A stretch of DNA of 64,000 nt, from positions 820,245-884,244 of the forward strand of contig KN832873.1 in assembly GCA_000827325.1 (NCBI GenBank), given 5' to 3'. The position numbers were made by a program, and so were the translations under genes. The stretch's first letter is position 1, and each line of letters begins with the position of its first letter. Source of the stretch: Oidiodendron maius Zn (lineage: Eukaryota > Ascomycota > Leotiomycetes > Myxotrichaceae). Below are positions 32,908-44,614 of the stretch, in pieces. The notes beneath the pieces are model-generated. The model had not been told where the DNA came from. It saw only the letters and a program-made list of their open reading frames with translations, and ran no database searches.

Positions 32908-34169
32908 GATTGCAGCTGGATAGAGCGTGGAGGGGTGCAGAGGTGGCGCTGCAGCGATGAGAGATCGATACTATCGAGATGGAGGGGTAGCTTTGGATCG
33001 ATGTCTCAGTTGTATCTGGAAAGTTGGGTGGCGTCGAAGGGATGCCCTTGGCTCGTGCCGTGATCCTGTAGGCAATCTCAGTTCCCTCGTGAGTCGCCCT
33101 GCTCTGTGCTCAACGACAGATCGTATGTAGACGCGCGATATGCCTTCCAGGCTACCGAGTTTAGATGCTTCCAAACGAATATGTCAATGCTTCAACTCAA
33201 TTTTGGCCTCAGGCCTGGATCGGGGGATCGGGGGATCGGGGCGGATCACGTGGCAGCCAGCATCTGGCGGAAAGACAATGGCGAATGCACATAGACGTGG
33301 CTTCGCGAGCATATCTCTTCTGCTGGTGATGAGACCTCTTTCACATATCCGATACTGGCATATCTGATATTGGCGCTGTCTCTCTCGCCTGGACCCTTTC
33401 TCAGCCTCCGTCCGCCCCGTTTCCATTTCCTGCTGTCGTCAAACCGGCGGCACATGGGCAAGGATCTCTCTAGGGGAAAGTTTCTGCAGCGACCAGCTCC
33501 AGTCAAGAAACCACTCCCCATCGACCTCCCACTCACGCCTCTCTCCGACCCCTTCTGTGTACTTCTATGCTTCTTATTTCACTTCTTGTTGTTCTTTGAT
33601 ACCCGGCCTTTCGACTCCTTTCGTCTTCCTTCCACTGGCCTCCTAATTCCCCGCGATCTCGAGCCGAAGTGGCGCGGTCACCGAGTCGAGCATCATTCTA
33701 GTCGTGTGTCTTAATTCCGAGCACCACGATCGAGCCGCAGCCTCACAGCCTGTACAATATCCATTGGATCGCCCTTGTTCCTTTGTATGCCTCCCCCCAT
33801 CCCACCGCACTAGGCGCAGAGAATGTTCTGCGCGGCGCCCTGGCGCGCCTGATTATTCAGACACAACAGGCCTCCACGATGCGGCTGATGGATTCACTTT
33901 GAACAGGACATTCTGCTGACATCTTTCCGCCCAGCCTCACGGCGATCACAGTCCCTTCCTTACGAGTCACGATACTGGCATAGAGACCACGGCAAGCACG
34001 ACATTCATACACGGCGTCTGACTTCGGGTTCCACCTTCTGCGGCTTTCCAGCGTCATCCCATCTACGCGCATGACCACTTTCCGGACCGCTCTTATCTTC
34101 GATAACGACCTCCCTGTGCACCGGTCACCCACTTCCCAGTGGCGAGCGAGTGCGGTGACATAAACCAAC
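32908..34169. promoter_or_regulatory. Divergent region between VPS60 and the SIT4-associated gene
   Basis: A 1.26-kb gap between divergent starts. It contains three perfect 8-bp GGATCGGG units at 33217-33240 and a pyrimidine-rich block from about 33370 to 33620, which is likely promoter or leader of the + strand gene. Short open frames here show no domain. Confidence 0.5.
33217..33240. repeat. Three tandem GGATCGGG units
   Basis: Perfect 8-bp direct repeat in the VPS60/SIT4-associated intergenic region. Confidence 0.9.
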
Positions 34170-37100
34170 ATGTTTTGGCGGTTCGGCGGCTACGCCAACA
34201 TCTCCACAATCGACACGATCCTTGACAAGCCCGATGCTACACTGGAAGAGCTGCTAGACGAGAGCGACCTCATCCAGGAACTGAAGCAACACAATACCAA
34301 GCTCATTGAATATCTGCGGGAAGACAAGATCTTGGAGAGGTTGCTGGAATACGTTGTAGCTCCAAAACCTACGTCTTCTCCGACAGAGCAGACACCAGAA
34401 GAGAAGTCTGTGAGCACGGATTCTAAAGCCAGAGAGCGATCACTCTCGGGATCTCGTGATGACTTTGACGGTGACGAAGATGAGAAGGAGAAGAAGCGCA
34501 ACCGATATGCGTACGTTGCAGCCGAAGTCCTATCTTCGGATAATTGGTCAATATGCGAGGCATTGATGGAGAACCAGCCGCTGTTGCGCAAGTTCTGGGA
34601 TTTTTTGAAACTCCCGCCAGCTTTAGATCCATTGCAAGCCAGTTACTTCACTAAGGTCAACGAATCCCTTCTGGACAAGAAAACCGAGGAGATGCTGGAA
34701 CTATTCAAATCTCTAGAGGGAGTGGTGAAGAATATGCTGCAGCATGTTGATTCTCCAATGGTGATGGACCTGCTTCTCAAAATAATCAGTCTGGAAAAGG
34801 CAGAGGGTGGGCAAGGTATAATTGATGTATGATGCAAAGGCTTCTATTTGCCAACTTTTGCTAACAAGAAACTAGTGGCTCCACTCACAGGACTTAATGC
34901 CGATTCTCCTCTCATTTCTCTCGTCTGAGCATTCTTGGGGAACACAAACGTCGGCAGGGGACTTCTTGAAAGCCATTATAACTATTTCCGCCAACGCATC
35001 GCAAAACGAGCAGTCTTGCATAGGGCCGAACGAGCTGACACGGCAGCTTGTATCGCAGCCATGCATCGAAAAGCTCATTTCTGACATGTTAAAGGGTGGA
35101 AATCCCTTGACCGTTGGAGTTGGAATCATCATTGAAGTTATCCGGAAGAATAATTCAGATTATGATCCAGATGTGGGAGGAGAAGCAAACTCGATCCCAA
35201 CAACTCGCGATCCCATTTACCTTGGAACGCTCCTCCGCATGTTTGCTGAGCGGGTCCCTGATTTTATGGAGCTCATTCTCAGTCCGAATCATACCATTGG
35301 CGGAGGAGATGGACCTATAACAATTAAAAGAAAAGAGCTAGCGGCAGCATTTGGAAGCAAGGTTGAGCCCCTTGGGTTCGATCGATTCAAGACATGTGAG
35401 CTCATGGCTGAGCTTCTCCACTGCAGTAATATGGGGTTGTTAAATGAAATCGGTAGCGAGGAATTCGTCAAGGCTCGGGATCTAGAACGTGAGAGGTTGA
35501 AGAAAGAAGGCAAGCTTGGCATCTCTTCGAACCACCTCAATACGTCTGAGGAGGATCTAACTATGAAATCCCCATCACAAACTCGACTTGGATCTCCGTC
35601 CGGATCCAGGAAACTTGAGGTTCAAAACGCCTCTGATGACGACGGATTTGAAGAAGTCACACATTCCGCAGATCTGAGCGAAGACTCTAAGGATGACTTC
35701 GATGAGAAACCAAGCGAGGAGAGCATCCTTAAAGCTGAAAAATCAACTCCGCTGTCATTTCTCGACAAGGACGACGATGAATTCGTTGACGAGCCACTTA
35801 GCTCGCCTCGGCTTAATCACGTTGAGTTAGGCCAACCTAGACAGTTTGAGCCTGAATTGATGGTGCAGCCGCTCTCTCCCAGCAAAGAGCTCTCCAAAAA
35901 TGTCGATTCCCTTGGTTTGAAAGAGGACACTCCCATGGTCTCTCCGCCAGCCGTAGAAAACGATTCTACTGTACACGAATTTTCAGCCAACATTATGAGC
36001 GACGATTCGCCCGCGGCATCAGAAGTTACCTCTCACATCCTCGTCCAGCACAACCCTGCAATAGATTCTGAGCCAAATCCTGTGGTTCCTGAACAAGCAC
36101 CAACACAAAATATAGAACTGCTGGCTCACCCGGAAGACAAACCGGCGCCGTTGTTTGTTAGAAAAAGCCCAACAGAATCTACTGAATCACAACCACCAGA
36201 GTCAAATATCAGCTCAGAGAGTCTTGACACCACTATGGGCGAGGCTGGGGACAGCTCTAATTCTGTCATGATGTCAAATACGGAAGATCAACAACAGTCT
36301 TCGTCAGAGGAACCAACCACCCCTGTAGTTGGAGACTTCCTGAAGATGCAATTTGTGGAGCATAAAGTCGTGCCCACCATATTAGTTAGTATCAATTCCT
36401 CTCGATTCCTACGTCTCTAACCTCTCGCAGGATTTTTTCTTTCGGTTTCCTTGGAATAACTTCCTGCATAATGTCGTTTATGACGTTGTACAACAAGTTT
36501 TTAATGGTCCTATGGACCGTGGTTTTAATCGCATGCTAGCTATTGATCTGTTCGATACCGGTAACATCACAGTTCGAATAGTTGATGGCCAGAAGAAAAG
36601 TGACGAAGCACAAGAGAAAGATAAGATGCGTTTGGGATACATGGGACACCTAACGCTGATTGCGGAGGAAGTTGTCAAATTTACTGAGCGACATCCGCCG
36701 GAGCTTCTGTCGGATTCCGTATTAGAGAAGGTCATAAATAGCGAGTGGATTACCTACGTGGAGGTCACTCTCGCAGAAACTCGGGAACGAGATAATGCCA
36801 TTCTTGGGGGTGTCAGACCCGATATATCGGTTGGGCCACGGCAAGCTGTCATGAATGCTGTCAGTGCAGCCAATAACTTCGGCGGAGCCTCTTCGGCCTT
36901 GATGGATGCAGGACTCAACGGGACAGGAGTTCTTGACAGTCTCGACCTGGTAAATGGCAATGGTGTCTCGGGTGGTTTCACCCTCAGCAGCGGTGGCCTC
37001 CTTAGCGGCTTTGGAAGCTCGAGTGATGAAGAAGACGATGAAATGGATGAAGATAATGATGAGGAGGGAAACCGGAATCCTGGCTCGGCTGAAGTGGGTG

Positions 37101-38333
37101 ATTCCATTCCCCCAGCTCCTAATCTTGATCAGTGTGACGACGAAGAAATTGATTTTGAGTATCTGGAACAACTGGATCGAGAGGCACCCTTATTCCCCGA
37201 GGGTCGAGCTCATAAGTCCTGACTCCATTACCATTATCTTTATTCTTCTGTATATTATTACCCTGCATTACGGCTTAGCATCTTACCATTGGCTTCAACT
37301 GTCATGTCAATATCGGAAGATGGGTTCAAGTTCTAAAGAAATTGAATACATCATTCCTTGTTGTGACTTGATAAATGAAGATGAGCGGTGCTTTTCTGGT
37401 CATATTTTCTCTTATCCTTTCACTCGGCTCTCTAGATCTGTGATATTCCGTATGACCGTCAATATTTACTAACATCTACCCGTTCAGTTCTCCCGCTACA
37501 TTTCCACCCCTTCAACGACAACGGCAACATCAGCTACAGAGCTCGAACCACCCAATGCTCCACCTCCTCCTCCCCCACTCAACATCCCACCCTCGCGTGC
37601 ACGTCGTCAGCTCGCTGCCCGGCTTGCATTACATAGCAAGCAGAATTCTCAAATCAATGCATTGAATAAGGAGCAAGAAACTCCTGCTAGCGAACCTGCG
37701 AGAGACTCAAATCCCTTCGCAGCAGAAGAGGATGAGGATTCTGATGGAGAAGGCGATTTCACTATCGGTGATGCCGAAGGCGACGATGATGGGAAGGGGA
37801 AGTCGCACGCTGGCACCAACTTATCTCACGGGCAAGAAAGCCTACTAGGAGGCGAAGCGGGCAAGAATGTGGGTATTCCGTCTGGCCGTTCTGGCATCGC
37901 GTTTCCCCCAGCTTCAGCGTCTGTTTTGGGGAGGGGGCGGGCAGCTTTCCCTTCTCTGTGGCCATTTGGCGGGTCCTCGAAGGCAAGCAACAGCGGGGAG
38001 CGATGGGAGGCAGAGATGGAGGACACTGGCAAAGGCCATTTCAGAGGTTGGAGTGCTAATGATGAGCAGAGTTCAGACGAGGATTCCGACGGAGAGTATG
38101 GAGGGGCGAAGTTTGGAGATGACAGGCCAAGGAGGCCAAAGAGGAGACTGAGCAGCACGACGGAGGCGAAGAGGAGAACGAGTCTCGAGGACGATGATGA
38201 GGATGAGGTCGTGCATGTCGGCTTGGCGGAAGTGCCCGAGAAGAGCGTTGAGGCGAAGGGAGTAGGCGATGACGAGGAGTTGATCGAGATCCAACACACC
38301 GAAATGCCGGGTGTAGAGCAAGCGCAGCAATAA
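34170..38333 (+). CDS. SIT4 phosphatase-associated protein (SAPS family)
   Basis: Regulatory partner of the PP6-type phosphatase Sit4 (yeast Sap155/185/190, fission yeast Ekc1, animal PP6R). Clear exons are 34170-34826, 34876-36384 and 36431 to about 37200. The start MFWRFGGYANISTID and the segments LEELLDESDLIQELKQHNTKLIEYL, WLHSQDLMPIL and DFFFRFPWNNFLHNVVYDVV are hallmarks of the family. A long disordered Ser/Asp-rich region separates two halves of the helical domain. The third exon frame stops at 37220-37222. A further open segment 37488-38333 carries a family-like tail (APPPPPPLNIPPSRARRQLAARLALH) and begins after a good branch site and CAG acceptor, so the gene most likely includes it. 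No canonical donor in the right phase is visible near 37200, so this junction is unresolved. Confidence 0.82.
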
Positions 38334-39847
38334 GGCAAGCAAATGCCCGTGTACAATATCCAGTTCAAGGAATTGAAGAGAGCGCGTTCTTGTAGACTAG
38401 TATATATTTTGACATTTTTGCATGATGGGGAATCTATCAGGACCTGCTTTGAAACCTTCAAACGCCTCAGATATAGGAGAAGTTGGCATTGTGATGCGTT
38501 TTATGAATGGTAGGCACACGACAAGTTATATTCCTTAGCTGTCATCAACACAGGCGATCTCTTGACTGCCCAGCCAAGTATGAATTTGATTAAATATCTC
38601 ATTATCTCTGTAAGCCAGGTACACGGACGACACTGTTATATTGTAGATCTATTTTGAGTATTACTGTGTTAGCTGTGCGCATATTTGGCACATAAGAAAT
38701 TAAGATATTTGATGATGTTGATTCCTAGGCCAAGTAAGTCCCTCTTGATTTTCAAAACAAGATCTGGGGAAGGTGGATGATATACTCTTCGCAGTGCTGG
38801 AGTCGACGTGGAAGGTCTACAGATGCTTATTTATGTTAATTCATCGGAATCAATAAGTTATTTACTCTATCATACGCCTTGCTGAAGGAACTGTGGGATG
38901 AGAGACGCCGAGAAAAGGCGTAATAAAAAAGAGGGGGGGGTGGGGGGGGTGTTGCTCATTAAACTAATTTCGACTAGGTTCACCCAGGTCCATCAGCTTG
39001 AGCGTTATAAAGATTCCTGAAAATTGAACACAATTTTGTCTAACTTAAGAAATCAAGTCGTAATTTGTATCCAATGGAGCTGGTAGAATTGGAGACATTG
39101 CACTGATGCAGACAGGCCCGTTACATAAAAAGATACGTAGAATTTCCAGAGGTAAACATCAGTGAGACCAAAACAACGTTAAACGACAATATGTATTTTA
39201 AAGGCCTAATACTTCCGTACATAGAATTAATCAAAAGGCATAAATCGAAGCCTGACTATAACTCTCAATATACCGGCTTTCGAGAAGTGTGCGGGAACGC
39301 CTGAGATCATAAGCCAAAGGTAACGAACTCACTAGCGAATTCGCCACGACACCACCTTTCCCTGTCCCAATCGCACCACCGCAAAACGTCACTACTACGT
39401 TGTAGAGAGGCTGATCTTGGCGACTATGGAGGCAGACGTAAGAGATCCCACACAAGGTCCAACTAACGTCTGACCTGGGATCTTCACGAGCGAGTTAGAT
39501 TTTCGAAAGATTTCAGGATCATGATTCCTTCACCCCATTTGCACAGCCTTGTATGCAATTGGCAATGCAGCAGCTTTTGAACCAAGTGAGGAAAATGAGG
39601 GCAGAGAAATACTGTGATGATAATATGCACCGGTCCTATACTACAGTATCTTGTTTTCATGTCCATATTTTTAGCCCTGAACTCCCTCGCTCACATGTGT
39701 TATTATGCAACTATCGTCGATGATGAAGCGCCCCGAGCACTCCATACCCAGGTATCCAATTTCATGCTATCCGTAAATCAAGAACCCCAAAATAGCCATC
39801 CTCTCGCCTCTTCCATCATGCGTGAGTGTTGATATTCGTATCGAGAA
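38334..39847. other. intergenic
   Basis: About 1.5 kb of AT-rich DNA between converging genes. It includes a G8-T-G8 run at 38933-38949. Short open frames are not supported. Confidence 0.5.
38933..38949 (+). repeat. G8-T-G8 homopurine run
   Basis: Two runs of eight G separated by one T, in non-coding DNA. It could form a G-quadruplex or simply be a slippage tract. Confidence 0.9.
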
Positions 39848-41338
39848 TCACCAATCGTGCTCCACTCTCCATGCATCGTTGGGCTTTAATCCCATGGCGA
39901 CAATGTCGCAATCCCTATGTCCCCATTTCTCGCTGAACACCGTGCGGCCATGCGCGATGGTCATCTGAATGGCCTCCTCGAACCCCTCGCTGTCGCGATA
40001 GAACGGGTCTCCCTTTCCTCCCTTCTGTGTGCCTTGCCATGTATTCCTCCCGCGCTTGCTTTCTGCCTTGGATCTGAACATGTCATCCAGCACTCTCACC
40101 AGATGCTTATAGAGCTCGGAGTTGGGTTGGTCGTCTTCCCACCCCGCTGCAGCAGGCGACTGCTTGTCACTAGAGGGTTTAGTAACTGCTCCCACTTCAT
40201 TCTTCACCTCGTTGCGGGTGTCTAACTCTTGGCGGCTACCCATGCCGGCCTTTTCTAGCTCCTTCTCGCTCAAGGAGATCGCTTCTAGTACCTCGTCCAG
40301 CTTGTTGGGATCCATGAAGCTCGCCGGCTTGATCGACTCGCCGCCGGGAGCCGATTTCTTCCTGTATAACACGATGAGGTCGTCGAGACCGCTTCCAATG
40401 TCCCAGATGCGCCCAGCCGGCTTCTCCTCAATGTTATAACCCTCCATCTCCAGCCGGGCGTGCATGTCACAGTCCGTCATGTAGAACGGGATTTGTGTGT
40501 CCCAGCCCCCAATATTTCGGAAGGATGTGACATTCACTAGAGCTAATCGGTCGTAAGAGAAGAAGCGCATTGCCCATTTCAGATCTTTATCTGCTAGGAC
40601 ATCATATAACGCCACTAGAGCCTCGTTGTAGACAGATTTATAACCAGAAAGATCCGCATTCGGGTCTTCGAGGTTGATGTCGGGGTTCTGCTCCGCGAAC
40701 CTGCCATCGTCGGAGAGGACCACTAGGTCCATGTGTGACCAGAAGTAGTACGGGTATTTCTCAGTTGTCGAGGTCCAGAGGTAGAAATTCTGTAGTTGGG
40801 CGAAGGTGAGAAGGGTGGGAGTTATGATAATGTTTACTCCAAGCATCTCGAGTCGCGTATGATTGAGAAAGAAGGGGTTCTGCAGTGAGAGCTGGCCCAA
40901 CTTATTGGCATCTAGAACTCCAGTGTTCTCGACGACGTAGATGTCCTCTGGTGGCCAGCCGGCCGTGATATATGATACCACCACCTGCTGCAGCACCCTC
41001 CAGTTTCTGGTGAAGCCGATAAATAGAGGGGTCTTTTCTGGAACGTGGGGCGAGGGTGGTACGTTCCATCTTGGTATGGGAGGAAGTTCTGTAGCTGAAT
41101 GCGCGGCTGCCGCGAGAGGGAAGTTGTCGACAATTGGCGGTGCACTGTGCGCCGAGCTGACCTTCTTGTATTTTGGATATGGCACCTTTTCTTTGCTTGC
41201 TTCTGGCGGCGCGATCAGTTCGACGATGGTTTTCTCCTGGTTGATGAAGGCTGTCCGCAAGGTGAACACAACAAACGTAATTAACACCAGCGCAATGGAT
41301 GCACAGAAGATATTTCGCTGGCGCAACTTCACCGGCAT
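39848..41338 (-). CDS. Type II membrane glycosyltransferase-like protein
   Basis: Single exon of 496 residues. The ATG at 41338 (MPVKLRQRN) is chosen because it puts a short basic cytosolic tail before a single membrane segment at about 10-28, the type II layout of Golgi glycosyltransferases. The lumenal part contains TPLFIGFTRNWRVLQQVVVSY, DIYVVENTG, a metal-site-like stretch FWSHMDLVVLSDD, and FYMTDCDMHARLEMEGY, as in a fungus-specific glycosyltransferase family with a GT-A-like fold. N-glycosylation sequons (NHT, NVT) occur in the lumenal part. The donor and acceptor sugars are unknown. The C-terminal about 120 residues are more variable and rich in charged residues, then end in a conserved block HRDCDIVAMGLKPNDAWRVE. 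Confidence 0.75.
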   Translation of the reverse strand: MPVKLRQRNIFCASIALVLITFVVFTLRTAFINQEKTIVELIAPPEASKEKVPYPKYKKVSSAHSAPPIVDNFPLAAAAHSATELPPIPRWNVPPSPHVPEKTPLFIGFTRNWRVLQQVVVSYITAGWPPEDIYVVENTGVLDANKLGQLSLQNPFFLNHTRLEMLGVNIIITPTLLTFAQLQNFYLWTSTTEKYPYYFWSHMDLVVLSDDGRFAEQNPDINLEDPNADLSGYKSVYNEALVALYDVLADKDLKWAMRFFSYDRLALVNVTSFRNIGGWDTQIPFYMTDCDMHARLEMEGYNIEEKPAGRIWDIGSGLDDLIVLYRKKSAPGGESIKPASFMDPNKLDEVLEAISLSEKELEKAGMGSRQELDTRNEVKNEVGAVTKPSSDKQSPAAAGWEDDQPNSELYKHLVRVLDDMFRSKAESKRGRNTWQGTQKGGKGDPFYRDSEGFEEAIQMTIAHGRTVFSEKWGHRDCDIVAMGLKPNDAWRVEHDW

Positions 41339-41971
41339 TTTGAGCTTCGCAATGAGGAGAAGCAACAAGTGCAAACTGGACCTATGAAGTCATGAGGAAG
41401 CTCCAAGTTGATTTCGGCATGCTGTCATAGGAGTGGGGAGTGGAAGGTAGGATCAGGAGCAACTGGGTCATGCACAAGAGGAAAAAGACAGAGCAGACGC
41501 ACGCCCGACGCCTGGCAGCGGTCAGCCCTCCATAAGCTGGGCGGTACTGGAAAGCGATGGCCTTTACGTACGGGCAACAAGGCCCTGTAGGATGCCCGCC
41601 ATGGAGCTGCAGGCACCCCTGGATACAAGATACGAGATCTGGGGGGATACGAAGGGGGCTCTCCGTAATTTGTTTGCCTGCCGGAGAAAGCATAATTAAG
41701 CCGACTCATGGCCAGACCGCTCGCCATTATTGACGGCTATTTGCAGGTAGTCTTTGCAAGTCGAAATCTTTATTAGTTAGGGTAGGCAGCTATCTTCCTG
41801 CCCTCCAGTAATACATAATACAGGCCCTACCTAGTGGCCGGCCTAAATTTCCACGCCATAGAGAACCCGCGCTATGAAAAGCTTCCCGTGCGCCCATCTC
41901 TTGTTTTCACCGTGCTGTATCATAGCATCGTTATATCGTGTTCCGATTCTCCCTTCTAGACCCCACTACCT
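41339..41971. other. intergenic
   Basis: About 630 bases holding the promoter of the glycosyltransferase gene and the 3' flank of the F-box gene. No further gene was recognised. Confidence 0.5.
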
Positions 41972-44614
41972 TCATTCAATCGGCGCGAAGAATCGGCTGG
42001 CCTCGATGATCTTCTCATCTCCATTCGCAAAGTCCCACCCTACAATTACGGAAGTCTGGCTACAGCAGATGATTCTTCGGGCGTCGAATTGTAGCTTGAA
42101 TACTCGTGCCATATTCTCAGGCACCCCACGTGGTGGCGTTGGCGTAATATGAGCAGCCGGGGCTTGTGTTCCTGCGTGAACGTTTGCAATAGGCATGGAG
42201 CCTGGTGCGAGAGCTGCCCCTCCCTGCGAGCCGCCAGCCGTCCAAGCTGGTGTTGGCGTGGGAGCCGGATTTGGAGCTGATGGTACTGTCGAAGTGTGAG
42301 CTTGTGTCTGTGTCGATGTTTGAGCACTGGCCGTGCCCACTTGAGCGACAGAACCCAGTGGATTGTTCCCAGATTGCGGTCCAGCGTAGTCTGTAGCTGG
42401 AGGTGGTTCATCCTGAATAGCCGTCGATAGGACATGATTCAAGGCTTGCCTCGAGGCTTCTGGCAGGCGATCGATGGCTTCTCCTAGATAGCCGTACGTG
42501 AGCATTTGGGGGTGCGCTTGTAAGGCATGCTGTAAAGCAGCTGGTCCTTGGCTGACAGTCAGGTCAATAAGGTGGCGATAAAAGGACGCGCTTCCGGGAG
42601 CGAATGGGGCGGTGGGTGCGTTAACATCTGGATTGACGGTGACCGCTGCTGCTTGTTGTGGAGCGGGATGGTGGGCAATCGCTGAGCCAGTGACTTGAGA
42701 AGTCCGGGTGTGCGACCTCCCATGAGAGCCGCCGGACGCAGCTTGTGCAGCTTCTTCTTGCCGGAGCGTGTGCTGTGCTCTCCAGATACCCTCCTTGTCT
42801 CGGCGCCATATTATGATCGTTTCGTCATATGATCCCGAAACAATCCGCCCAAACTTTCCACCGCCTCCTCCAGGAGGTAGTTTGGCGCCGTACGCAGTGA
42901 TATCTTCCGGTTTCCTTGAACCAGCATTTCGAGGTTTGCCGCGCTCAAGAGCAGATCGCACGATTGCCCCTGAATCGACCGCCCTGAAATACTCGTAATC
43001 CGTAGCCTTGGCGACCTCCCTATCTTCTTGTTCACTGTAGGGTAAATCGCCAAAGCCCGCCTGTATAGTGCGAACGAGGCTTGTATGAGCTCGCAGGCTT
43101 GCTACTTCGAGACCGGATTCTTTGTCGAAAACCTTTACCTCGTTGTCACTGCTTCCACTGACTATACGACGTCCATCGTACTGCACACAAGCGATGCCCT
43201 TGGTATGTCCAATTAACGTACGTTTGCACGTCTGTTCTGGCCAATTCCACACCTTAACAGAGCGATCTCCTGAAGCGGATACAATCTCATCCCCATGGAT
43301 TTGTACAGCGTTTACGGCAGCGCTGTGGCCCACCAAACATGCTATCATGGAATATTCCGGCTTGACTTGGAGTCCAGCCGTGGGCGCAGGGTTGAAGCCG
43401 AAATTATTAAGGTGCGTAGCCACGGGTTGCACTCCATTGAACATAGCGGCATCAGCATATCCCATTTCTCCTGGGTGAAGTGGCTTGCGGTTGAAGACTT
43501 TAATGGTTTTGTCCTTTGAACAAGTGACTAAGACGCGTTTATCAAACCGGACATTTAGAACTGATTCATGGTGTGCTTTCTTTATTCGCTGGATGATATG
43601 TCCAGTCGAGAATTTCCAGAGGATGATCGTCGCATCGCTGCTCCCAGAAACGATGATATCCTCCTCTGGATCGGCATCGAATTGAAGGCAGAGGACAGAG
43701 CCAGCATGACCATATAGAGGATCTCGAACGAGTCTTCGGGTGTCAAGATCCCATATCCGTAGTGTCCTATCTCTACTGCCACTAACCAAATACTTTCCGC
43801 TGTGTTGAATTGTATAGATGCACTCTTTGTGAGCCTCTCTAGGGTGATCTGGATGTGGCAGTTGAAAATTTGTGTACTTCTCTGCTTCCCAGTTGGCTTC
43901 GAGACGTCTCCTTTGAGAGTATAGATACTGCCAGTTCAACTTTTTCTTGTTGTCGCTCGGGTCTACGACAACCAATGATGACATGTTTGACAAAATAGAT
44001 GAGTCCTTGGGAAGGTGTGACGCTACCGAGAGACGACTGGAGCGATCTTGAGGCTTGCGTATGCTTGCTTGTCTCGTTGGATGCTGTGCGGACTTTGGAC
44101 TCTGCAGTGGAGGAAGGTCTGTCATATTCTCATCTCTATCAGTATTTGACTTTCTCGAGGCACGTCCGCTTCTCGATGGACCGAAGATAGATGTCGGCGC
44201 CGGCGTATCTACTGCCGTGCTAGCATCCACCATCTCAAAGTCGTCGTCTCTTACAGGAGGAAGAGCTTTTTGTGACTGAGATCGTCTCTTGCTTGCATGC
44301 TCCTCGACATCTTTCTTGTCGGTCGTGGACTGATTCTCGTTCAATGATCTTTCGAAATTGTCGACCTCTGAGCGAATAACTCTGAACCCTTCTAGAACGT
44401 ATAATTGCTCCCATAGCTTTCGGTCCATCGCCAGGGGCATCCATTCTCGAGAAGCTCGGGCGGTATTGATCAGAGATACGGGATCCAAGAAGCCGATAAT
44501 CTTGAGACACACCTCCTGGGGAAGATACTGAAAGAAGTCGATGTATAGCCGAGGACGAAGACGACGTACAATTTCGCATACTTCTGAGGTCGGCAGTTGA
44601 TCGATAATGCTCAT
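41972..44614 (-). CDS. F-box/WD40 protein, SCF ubiquitin-ligase substrate receptor
   Basis: Single exon of 880 residues. The start is the ATG at 44614 (MSIIDQLPTSEV). The F-box lies at about 28-70 (YLPQEVCLKIIGFLDPVSL) and would bind Skp1. After a disordered Ser-rich stretch, WD40 repeats run from about 255: CIYTIQHSGKYLVSGSRD, RIWDLDTRRLV, HAGSVLCLQFD, VSGSSDATIILW, VTCSKDKTIKVF, VSASGDRSVKVW and GRIVSGSYDETIIIWRRD. A poorly conserved insert precedes the last full repeat. The tail is rich in Gln, Ala, Pro and Thr, then a final WD-like segment (ICCSQTSVIVGWDFANGD) closes the propeller. Related to the beta-TrCP/Met30/Pof1 type of receptors and to the Lin-23-like fungal proteins. Substrates are unknown. 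A 5' exon further upstream is possible (see 44839-45249). Confidence 0.87.
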   Translation of the reverse strand: MSIIDQLPTSEVCEIVRRLRPRLYIDFFQYLPQEVCLKIIGFLDPVSLINTARASREWMPLAMDRKLWEQLYVLEGFRVIRSEVDNFERSLNENQSTTDKKDVEEHASKRRSQSQKALPPVRDDDFEMVDASTAVDTPAPTSIFGPSRSGRASRKSNTDRDENMTDLPPLQSPKSAQHPTRQASIRKPQDRSSRLSVASHLPKDSSILSNMSSLVVVDPSDNKKKLNWQYLYSQRRRLEANWEAEKYTNFQLPHPDHPREAHKECIYTIQHSGKYLVSGSRDRTLRIWDLDTRRLVRDPLYGHAGSVLCLQFDADPEEDIIVSGSSDATIILWKFSTGHIIQRIKKAHHESVLNVRFDKRVLVTCSKDKTIKVFNRKPLHPGEMGYADAAMFNGVQPVATHLNNFGFNPAPTAGLQVKPEYSMIACLVGHSAAVNAVQIHGDEIVSASGDRSVKVWNWPEQTCKRTLIGHTKGIACVQYDGRRIVSGSSDNEVKVFDKESGLEVASLRAHTSLVRTIQAGFGDLPYSEQEDREVAKATDYEYFRAVDSGAIVRSALERGKPRNAGSRKPEDITAYGAKLPPGGGGGKFGRIVSGSYDETIIIWRRDKEGIWRAQHTLRQEEAAQAASGGSHGRSHTRTSQVTGSAIAHHPAPQQAAAVTVNPDVNAPTAPFAPGSASFYRHLIDLTVSQGPAALQHALQAHPQMLTYGYLGEAIDRLPEASRQALNHVLSTAIQDEPPPATDYAGPQSGNNPLGSVAQVGTASAQTSTQTQAHTSTVPSAPNPAPTPTPAWTAGGSQGGAALAPGSMPIANVHAGTQAPAAHITPTPPRGVPENMARVFKLQFDARRIICCSQTSVIVGWDFANGDEKIIEASRFFAPIE

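Noticed and set aside
33370-33714. 114-codon + strand frame before the SIT4-associated gene
   Set aside because: It is the CT-rich promoter or leader tract; the translation is low-complexity Leu/Pro/Ser.
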